Positions 8,103 to 12,500 of a DNA stretch of 12,500 nt are shown here, in pieces. Every line of letters begins with the position of its first letter. Position 1 is the stretch's first letter. The notes under the pieces were generated by a model. The model was not told the origin of the DNA. It was given only the letters and a program-made list of their open reading frames with translations, and ran no database searches. The DNA is from Cristatella mucedo. Lineage: Eukaryota > Bryozoa > Phylactolaemata > Cristatellidae. The stretch spans positions 1-12,500 of the forward strand of contig WPIO01000312.1 in NCBI GenBank assembly GCA_009760855.2, given 5' to 3'. The position numbers and the translations under genes are program-made.

Positions 8103-8331
8103 TTTTATAATAATTAGAATTTATGTTGCAGTAGGAACAGATTATACAATGGTTGTTACGAAAAAGGTTAGAATCAAATTCAGTTTCTTCCATACCTTTA
8201 TCACAGATACAACAACGTATTTCATATTCCTGTTTTGGTTTTTTTATTTTTGGTTTACAAAATGGATGACCTGTTTCAAGGTATTCAAATTGACTAACCG
8301 TACTTAAGCATTTATCACAAAATATTTCCAT
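8098..8331 (-). CDS. Small cysteine-rich zinc-binding protein
   Basis: This 77-residue ORF has the Cys pattern CDKC (5, 8), C25, CCIC (40, 41, 43) and HCIICSYC (H61, C62, C65, C68), enough for two zinc sites. The N-terminus MEIFCDKC resembles MEIYCMKC of the minus-strand zinc ribbon at 330-476. The ATG (8329-8331) faces the integrase ATG across only 10 bp that include the palindrome TCTATAGA. I do not recognise the family; treble-clef or RING-like folds are possible. Frame continuity beyond the stop suggests a longer ancestral form, so the present ORF may be truncated. A regulatory or DNA-binding role is inference from the zinc ligands and the location. Confidence 0.5.
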   Translation of the reverse strand: MEIFCDKCLSTVSQFEYLETGHPFCKPKIKKPKQEYEIRCCICDKGMEETEFDSNLFRNNHCIICSYCNINSNYYKK

Positions 8332-8333
8332 TC

Positions 8334-8341
8334 TCTATAGA
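8334..8341. promoter_or_regulatory. Palindromic TCTATAGA between divergent start codons
   Basis: The 8-bp perfect palindrome reads TATAGA directly before the integrase ATG (8342) and, on the other strand, TATAGA two bases before the ATG of the zinc protein (8331). It is the same motif that precedes other genes here, used in both directions. Dual promoter function is inferred. Confidence 0.5.
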
Positions 8342-9213
8342 ATGTCGTTCTTAACTCTAAATGAAAGAAAAAAAGAAGGTAAATTTAATCCTAACTTAGA
8401 TATAAGATGACTCAGATATAAGCCAAGTATTCAAGCCAAGACCTAAAAAAATTCCACAGGGTTTCTTTAATATTGTTGAGCCTAATGAAAATCACCAAGC
8501 AGACATTTTGTATATGCCTAATGATTCTGGATATAAATATGCTTTGAGTGTTATTGATGTTGCTAGTAGATATAAAGAATCAAGACCTCTTAAAACAAAG
8601 TCTTCTAAAGAAGTAACAAAAGCAATAATAGATATCTACAGTAAAGGTCCTTTGAAGTGGCCAAAGAAAATGACTGTAGATCCAGGATCAGAGTTTAAAG
8701 GAGAGTTTGCTAAAGAAATGAAAAAACATGAAACACGTATCATTGAAGGCACTACTAAAAAGAGTGTTGCATTAGTTGAAAGAATGAATAGAGCAGTTGC
8801 TGAGAGAGCATTCATTGCTCAGTATGAAAAAGAATTAGAAAGTATTAATAAAGGAGACTATAATAGAAACAGAGAGTGGATTGATAATCTACCAAAGATC
8901 ATTGAATATCTAAATAATAGTGTTACAAGAATGATTGGCGAAGAACCTGCAAAGGCGATAAAAAAAAAGGAAAAAGTAAAACTAAAGAAACCAAAATACC
9001 ATGGGCGAAAAGCTATTAGAACTTGACACGCCCGTTAGATATTTACTAGAACCGGGTGAAGGAGAAGATGAGAAAAGAAGAGCTACAGACCCAATATGGA
9101 GTCTAACTAAACACACTATCGTTAGAATAGTGATATTAAAACAACAACCAGCTATATATTTTGTAAATGATGTTAAGAGAAGTTTTGTTAGAGAGGAGTT
9201 ATTAACCTTCTAG
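8342..9213 (+). pseudogene. Retroviral-type (rve) integrase of Polinton/adintovirus type, two frameshifts
   Basis: An ATG at 8342 opens 22 codons ending at the TGA 8408-8410. The catalytic frame becomes open at 8406, right after a TAA at 8403-8405, so one base is missing or extra at about 8404-8410. The core carries Asp at 8502-8504 (HQADIL), Asp at 8679-8681 (TVDPGSEF) and Glu at 8778-8780 (ALVERMNRA), with 32 residues between the last two, the D,D,E arrangement of rve integrases. The core frame ends at 9026. From about 9001 another frame gives the C-terminal small-barrel/chromo-like part (LDTPVRYLLEPGEG, then DPIWSLTKHTIVR, ending REELLTF), so a second shift lies between 8986 and 9026. No HHCC zinc domain is seen at the N-terminus. 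Such enzymes insert the linear element DNA into host chromosomes. Confidence 0.8.
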
Positions 9214-9308
9214 ATTCAAAAGGGAAAGAATTTCTATGGCTTATTCGTGAAGACATTTGCTATATAAGGTAAAAATATTTATGCTAATCGATGGTGATTT
9301 GAATTTAG
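9214..9308. other. Short AT-rich spacer after the integrase
   Basis: No ORF or motif of note apart from a TATATAAGG string near 9262. This is probably the terminal non-coding part of the viral element. Confidence 0.3.
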
Positions 9309-9426
9309 TGTTGTAAGAAAAGTCACGTTTTAGGACAGGTCACTTTTCCGGACACCGAATGTGAACGTAGTGAACATGAGTGTCCTGAAAAGTGACTCGT
9401 CCTAAAACGTGACTTTTCTTACAACA
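9309..9426. repeat. 118-bp inverted repeat (47-bp arms, 24-bp spacer) at the AT/GC boundary
   Basis: The arm at 9309-9355 begins TGTTGTAAGAAAAGTCACGT, and its reverse complement occupies 9380-9426. The outer 28 bases of each arm match perfectly; only three or four mismatches fall in the inner part (AGG against GAG near base 30, and CCGG against CAGG). The spacer 9356-9379 holds a direct repeat GTGAAC-GTA-GTGAAC. It lies exactly where base composition switches from viral-like to host-like. It could be an end structure of the element (a hairpin or fused terminal repeats) or an independent MITE-like foldback element. No clear target-site duplication is seen beside it. Confidence 0.85.
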
Positions 9427-9796
9427 GAGCTCTCGCACAGGAAGCGCCGAAAAGCGCTCGCTCGTACGCCCGCTAAAGGCGAGCGGCGGCGAGCTGTACA
9501 ACGGCGAGTCATCGAGGTCATCTGGGCCGAGAGCAGACGCTTCGAAGCTCTGCTGCCGCTCGCACTAGCCGCGCTTCGAATCGGCGGCGTCGGCGGCGGC
9601 GTTCGGGAGGGCGGGGCAGCCAGCAGTTCGCTGCGTGCTGCACGACGAGTCGCGCGGGGGCAGAGGTCACGCTCCGCGAATCGAGGCGACGAGAAGGAGG
9701 CGGCGAAAAAACAGCTACGCGCCCGCAGGCTTCACTCGCTCGCAGCGGCGCTCTGCCATTCGCCGTGCAGCCACCGCTTCCGGCTAGGTGAATGCC

Positions 9797-9834
9797 TCGA
9801 GCTCTCGCTGGCCGTTCGAGCTCTCGCTGATCGT
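9797..9834. repeat. 19-bp tandem duplication
   Basis: Two units, 9797-9815 and 9816-9834, share TCGAGCTCTCGCTG and differ at two bases. No function is apparent. Confidence 0.7.
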
Positions 9835-9873
9835 TCTTGCTGCCTTTCTCGTCTTTCCTGCTGCCCGATATCG

Positions 9874-9886
9874 AGGTCAAGGGTCA
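9874..9886 (+). promoter_or_regulatory. DR1-like nuclear-receptor half-site pair, copy 1
   Basis: AGGTCA-A-GGGTCA is two AGGTCA-type half-sites in direct orientation with a one-base spacer, the arrangement bound by HNF4- and RXR/USP-type receptors. The identical 13-mer recurs at 10188-10200. Chance or repeat-family origin is not excluded. Confidence 0.25.
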
Positions 9887-10187
9887 CGGCCAAGGTTTCA
9901 AAGAACCACTCGCATCGCCTGTCGTCTTCAAGTTCGCCGTCAGCGGACGGGCTCAGCCGCGGTGGTCGCCCGTTGGTCGTCCGTTCTCTCTCGTCCTGCT
10001 CGTTCGCTCGACCTCGTTTTCGCGGCGCCGGCACTCGACAACCTCGAGCGGCATCCTCTCGTCTTGTCAGCGTCAGGTCAGTCGCGCATGTGCGTTGTGC
10101 CGCCTATTCGCTCTTCGCCATTGCTCAGGCTGAAACGCTAAGTGTGCCCTCGCTCGAAAAATTTCGCTCCGAGCGAGCCAGAGCCCA

Positions 10188-10200
10188 AGGTCAAGGGTCA
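10188..10200 (+). promoter_or_regulatory. DR1-like nuclear-receptor half-site pair, copy 2
   Basis: This is the same 13-mer as at 9874-9886; in both copies the identity extends to CACG downstream (CAAGGGTCACG). It lies about 150 bp beyond the inferred 3' end of the candidate host gene. Confidence 0.25.
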
Positions 10201-10263
10201 CGACCTCATGAGTCTGAGGGTGCCACGATACGGTCGCTAGTCGTCCATCGAACGCTTGGTAAC

Positions 10264-10296
10264 TGCCTCATGCTTCCGAACCGGCAGCATGAGGCA
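10264..10296. repeat. 33-nt near-perfect hairpin
   Basis: TGCCTCATGCT and AGCATGAGGCA pair, followed by one mismatch and CCG/CGG around a three-base AAC loop, giving 15-nt arms. No T-run follows. Its role is unknown. Confidence 0.6.
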
Positions 10297-10342
10297 AAGT
10301 GTCTGGAAAGATATTGAGTTCTCTGAGGGCGCTATAACAAGA

Positions 10343-10348
10343 TTTATT
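10343..10348 (-). terminator. Poly(A) signal AATAAA of the candidate host gene
   Basis: Minus-strand AATAAA overlaps the in-frame TAA at 10347-10349 that ends the inferred last exon. Together they mark a plausible gene 3' end. Confidence 0.4.
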
Positions 10349-10390
10349 AGTCGCAGTATCCTTGTGAGCTGAACGGCAGCTCGCTGAGAT
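10347..10390 (-). CDS. Candidate last exon of the host EGF-like gene
   Basis: On the minus strand, ACTTTTTGTCAG ends a pyrimidine-rich acceptor before 10390. The exon starts with two bases that complete a phase-1 codon, reads LSELPFSSQGYCD and stops at TAA (10347-10349), directly followed by a second TAA within AATAAA. The phase agrees with the donor at 10651. It is short, so the evidence is mainly the coincidence of acceptor, phase, stop and poly(A) signal. Confidence 0.4.
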
Positions 10391-10650
10391 CTGACAAAAA
10401 GTGCCAGCTCTTAAACCTACTAAAACTGCTTTGCTTGAGAACTTTGCCTAAATCGCGGGGATGAAAATGAAAATGGAGGACAATGGAGGCTTCAGCTCGT
10501 TAGAAGTTAAACTTCTTCCGTCTCATGGAAATAGTCTGTCCATTGTAAATGAATAGGCCACAGCGTACAGAGAGAAAATCAGAAACTGTGTTGCAGTTGC
10601 AGGCGTCACATGGCACCAGGCGTCACGTGGCGAGCGCATTGAGCACTTAC
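10391..10650 (-). other. Putative intron of the host gene
   Basis: The 260-bp stretch begins on the minus strand with GTAAGTGC and ends TTTTTGTCAG. It is richer in A and T than the surrounding GC-rich DNA, as introns often are. I see no coding segment in it. Confidence 0.4.
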
Positions 10651-10737
10651 GCTCGCATGTGGCGACGGCGCCGTCGACAGACGACCGGCACTTCGACGTG
10701 GCGTTGCACGTCGCGTAGAGGCAAGGCTGCTGCATGG
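10651..10737 (-). CDS. EGF-like exon 2 of a host gene
   Basis: The 87-bp minus-strand segment is bounded by a CGCTATTGCAG acceptor and a GTAAGTGC donor, and is phase 1 at both ends, the usual phase of EGF exons. It reads MQQPCLYATCNATSKC, then RSSVDGAVATCE, giving C-x4-C-x5-C-x9-C. This matches the spacing of the exon at 11306-11383 (C-x4-C-x5-C-x8-C). EGF modules are extracellular disulphide-bonded domains. The fifth and sixth cysteines must come from neighbouring exons. The splice sites and spacing are read from the sequence; the gene identity is unknown. Confidence 0.6.
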
Positions 10738-10844
10738 CTGCAATAGCGGCGAGGCGAGCGAGCGTCGGGATCGGCGGCTTCGTCGCGCCGCCGCCACTTG
10801 CCAGGCACGCTAGCTAGGCGAGCCCCGGGCGAGCCGCGCCGTAC

Positions 10845-11069
10845 CGTTTCCGCAGGTCGCCGCCACCGCCGAGTCGCCGCCTGGCGGGGCCAGCCAATCC
10901 GACGGATTCACGCACACGGCGCTCGTCTGCGGGCGGCCTCCCACAAAGCGGCCGCCGAGCGCGCACCTGCGAACCGTCCGGCCGCCCACGCTGAGAGCCA
11001 TCGCGCCGCCGCCGAATGCCGCCAAGGCGTTCTGGGCTACCTCCTCCGCTACCGGGATGCACGCCGGAC
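10845..11069 (-). CDS. Tentative cysteine-containing exon of the host gene
   Basis: On the minus strand an acceptor GTCTGCAG and a donor GTACGG bracket 225 bp with phase 1 on both sides and no stop. The translation has four Cys, including PACIPVAEEVAQNALAAFGG and SAVCVNPSDWLAPP. The donor is weak and another possible donor lies inside. The exons on each side could also splice to each other directly, since all share phase 1. It may be chance openness in GC-rich DNA. Confidence 0.25.
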
Positions 11070-11305
11070 CTGCAGACGCATCGCAGCAGATCGGCTTCCG
11101 GCAGCGATGCGGTCTGCTCGGACTCCGCCGAGCCGGACGTCTCCGGGTTGCCCAGTAGCTCATTAGCCAACGGCCGCGCCTGACGAGCCGCAGGCACGCG
11201 CCCGGAGCGACGGAAGACGGCGCCGGGTGGGGTAATGCTGGGGGAAGCGCCGAGCTACGCTCGTTTCGAGGCGACGCACGCCTGTCACTTCCGGCGGCTG
11301 CTTAC

Positions 11306-11383
11306 TCGCGCAGTAGTAGGCGTTCTCCAGGTTGTAGCAGACGCTCGCATTGCCGCAGGGCGAAGCGGAGCACCGGTCGGTGG
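11306..11383 (-). CDS. EGF-like exon 1 of a host gene
   Basis: The 78-bp minus-strand segment follows the acceptor GCTCTTTCAG and ends before the donor GTAAGC, phase 1 at both ends. It reads DRCSASPCGNASVCYNLENA, then YYCA: the classic first four cysteines of an EGF domain, with Asn and aromatic residues at usual positions. Upstream, the exon at 11513-11593 ends in the matching phase. This is the strongest evidence in the window that the GC-rich part is animal DNA with a secreted or membrane protein gene. The specific gene is not recognised. Confidence 0.65.
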
Positions 11384-11512
11384 CTGAAAGAGCAGTGGAG
11401 AGCTCGGCGGCGTGTGAAACTCGGCGGCAGCGGCAGCGGCGGCGGCGGCGGCGGCACAGCCGCGTTCGCGAGGCGCACCCGCCGGCAATGCGTCTTCGAG
11501 GCCGCTACTCAC

Positions 11513-11593
11513 TGTCGGCATTGATGACCACGCATCGCGTCTCGCCCGTGCTGCAACCGACAAAAGCGTCGTTGAGATAAAAGGGTGGAGGCA
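11513..11593 (-). CDS. Candidate exon preceding the EGF-like exon
   Basis: The 81-bp minus-strand segment runs from an acceptor GCGGTCAG to a donor GTGAGT. In the frame dictated by the next exon it reads PPPFYLNDAFVGCSTGETRC, then VVINAD, and its last base completes a codon with the first two bases of the exon at 11383. It contributes two cysteines. Phase is 1-1 like the EGF exons. The acceptor has a weak pyrimidine tract; the donor is good. Confidence 0.5.
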
Positions 11594-12041
11594 CTGACCG
11601 CCGAGCTTTTGCCCCTTCAGCGCGGCGTCGTCATCGTCGCTCGGGCCGGAGGCCGGAGGTCGCGGCCGCCCGAGCCGGAGACGCATACGCCGAGCGCTTC
11701 GCTGCGGGAGCGAGGGTGCGTTGTTGCGGACGGACTGCCCGAACTGACCGCCTGGCGCTTCCGCCCTTCCGTGCTTCCGCTCTCTGGCTGCTCTGAGCTG
11801 GCGCCAGCGGCGGTCGCCATTTTGTCTTCCGTACTTCCGCCCTCCGCGGAGCTCGACGAGGCGGCGGCTCCTCGCGCGGCCGCAGCGAAAGGAGCCGCCG
11901 CCGCCGCCGTTTAGGGCGGTGGCGGCCTCGAGACGGGAGGGGAATGCGCTCGCCGCCGCCGTTGATCGCTTTGCGCCTACGCTGCACTGCCGGCGACTGC
12001 CGGCGCGTCGCCTTGTGAAAAGTGGCGCGGCAGGCTCGTAC

Positions 12042-12203
12042 CCGCAGCTGTCGCTGACGGCGAAGCAGACGAAAAAGCTGCCGATCACCGAAGCGTCGTC
12101 TGGCTGCAGCGTTGCAGTCGCGCAGCTGTCGCTTCCTCCGATTGCAGCGATGTCGCTCGTCGTGGCGCTAAAACCTCCCGGCGCTATTGTGAACGCGAGG
12201 TTG
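12042..12203 (-). CDS. Candidate upstream exon of the host gene
   Basis: A strong minus-strand acceptor ACTTTTTATTTCAG precedes 162 bp that read NLAFTIAPGGFSATTSDIAA, then GGSDSCATATLQPDDASVIG and SFFVCFAVSDSCG, with three Cys and a balanced composition unlike the surrounding Arg/Ala-rich frames. The best donor is GTACGA after 12042, giving phase 2 at both ends. That does not match the phase-1 exon at 11593, so an exon is missing from the model or one boundary is wrong. The family is not recognised. Confidence 0.4.
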
Positions 12204-12242
12204 CTGAAATAAAAAGTGCGACAAATCGCTACGAGAGCCTCG

Positions 12243-12248
<6 letters not shown>

Positions 12249-12319
<71 letters not shown>
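12249..12319 (+). repeat. (CT)35 microsatellite
   Basis: An uninterrupted CT dinucleotide run of 71 bp. It produces artificial Arg-Glu or Ser-Leu repeat frames on the two strands. It lies just upstream (minus-strand sense) of the acceptor of the candidate exon at 12203, so it is probably intronic. Confidence 0.97.
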
Positions 12320-12321
<2 letters not shown>

Positions 12322-12327
12322 CCCGCT

Positions 12328-12389
12328 CTTGCCACAGCAGACGTCGTGGCATCGCTCGAAGGCCGCCTGGTAACGGTCAAGGTCGAGCG
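12328..12389 (-). CDS. Weak candidate exon beside the microsatellite
   Basis: A minus-strand acceptor AGTCTTCTGCAG precedes a frame reading LDLDRYQAAFERCHDVCCGK, which looks protein-like and has three Cys. There is no convincing GT donor before the (GA)n run (minus-strand sense), so the 3' boundary is undefined and the exon may be chance. Confidence 0.2.
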
Positions 12390-12500
12390 CTGCAGAAGAC
12401 TATGGCGAGAGCCTGAGCTGCGAGTCGATAACGCTAGAGCGGAGGTGTTTAAAGGTCAAGGTTGTGGAATTCCTGGCGACCCCTTGCGGGGCTGCAGCGT

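Larger units (their letters stand above)
9427..10342. other. GC-rich host flank without a supported gene
   Basis: Long open frames exist on both strands but are compositionally biased (Arg/Ala/Ser-rich), overlap one another and lack recognisable domains; one plus-strand frame even includes an arm of the inverted repeat. Small structures are present: an 8-bp inverted repeat TTCGAAGC/GCTTCGAA (9541-9580), a 19-bp tandem duplication (9797-9834), an 8-bp stem at 10149-10177 and a 33-nt hairpin (10264-10296). The stretch is probably intergenic DNA downstream of the candidate host gene. Confidence 0.5.

Noticed and set aside
9409-10317. 302-codon plus-strand open frame in the GC-rich flank
   Set aside because: It starts inside the inverted repeat, is Arg/Ala/Ser-rich without domains, and long open frames occur by chance at this GC content; several other frames overlap it.
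11812-11824. YY1-like CAAAATGGCG on the minus strand as a core promoter or translation start
   Set aside because: The following 67-codon frame is low complexity and cannot be joined in phase to the EGF exons with visible splice sites.
11285-12352. 355-codon minus-strand frame with Arg-Glu repeats
   Set aside because: The Arg-Glu run is the translated (CT)n microsatellite. Within it only the 12042-12203 segment looks coding and has splice signals, and the EGF exon uses another frame.
12377-12385. FTZ-F1/NR5 type site TCAAGGTCG
   Set aside because: It is a single match that may lie within a candidate exon and has no supporting context.

Overview
The window joins two very different kinds of DNA. 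Positions 1 to about 9308 are AT-rich and densely packed with genes of an endogenous Maverick/Polinton-type virus (adintovirus-like): an adenain-like protease fragment, an A32/FtsK-type packaging ATPase, an integrase with a D,D,E triad, a jelly-roll-type major capsid protein, a fiber-like protein, and several structural-looking proteins of unknown name. Positions from about 9427 to the end are GC-rich, gene-poor and carry a long (CT)n microsatellite. They also hold short exon-like segments on the minus strand with EGF-type cysteine spacing, so the host is an animal. An arthropod is my guess, not something the sequence proves.

Layout, left to right. Positions 1-476 (minus): protease remnant and a small zinc ribbon, possibly one fused gene. 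Positions 505-2283 (plus): intact ATPase and two unknown ORFs. Positions 2338-5371 (plus): three beta-rich structural-looking genes, the last two tandem paralogs; the second paralog is split by a 46-bp minisatellite made from its own coding sequence. Positions 5381-5957: coiled-coil protein. Positions 6002-7069: major capsid protein with one in-frame stop and one frameshift. Positions 7094-7874: repeat-containing fiber. Positions 8098-8331 (minus): zinc-binding protein, divergent from the integrase at 8342-9213 (plus) across a 10-bp gap containing the palindrome TCTATAGA. Positions 9309-9426: a 118-bp inverted repeat exactly at the composition boundary.

Most viral genes start 0-6 nt after a TATAGG/TATAGA motif, which looks like a shared promoter or initiator. 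Taken together the genes are a virion assembly and integration module; no DNA polymerase B gene is visible and it would have to lie left of position 1. Only the ATPase, the two following ORFs and perhaps the minus-strand zinc protein are uninterrupted, so the copy looks decayed, although several frameshifts fall in A-runs and could be sequencing errors.

The GC-rich part carries a candidate multi-exon host gene on the minus strand, with its last exon and poly(A) signal near 10343-10390. The viral copy would therefore sit about 0.9 kb beyond the 3' end of that gene rather than inside it.
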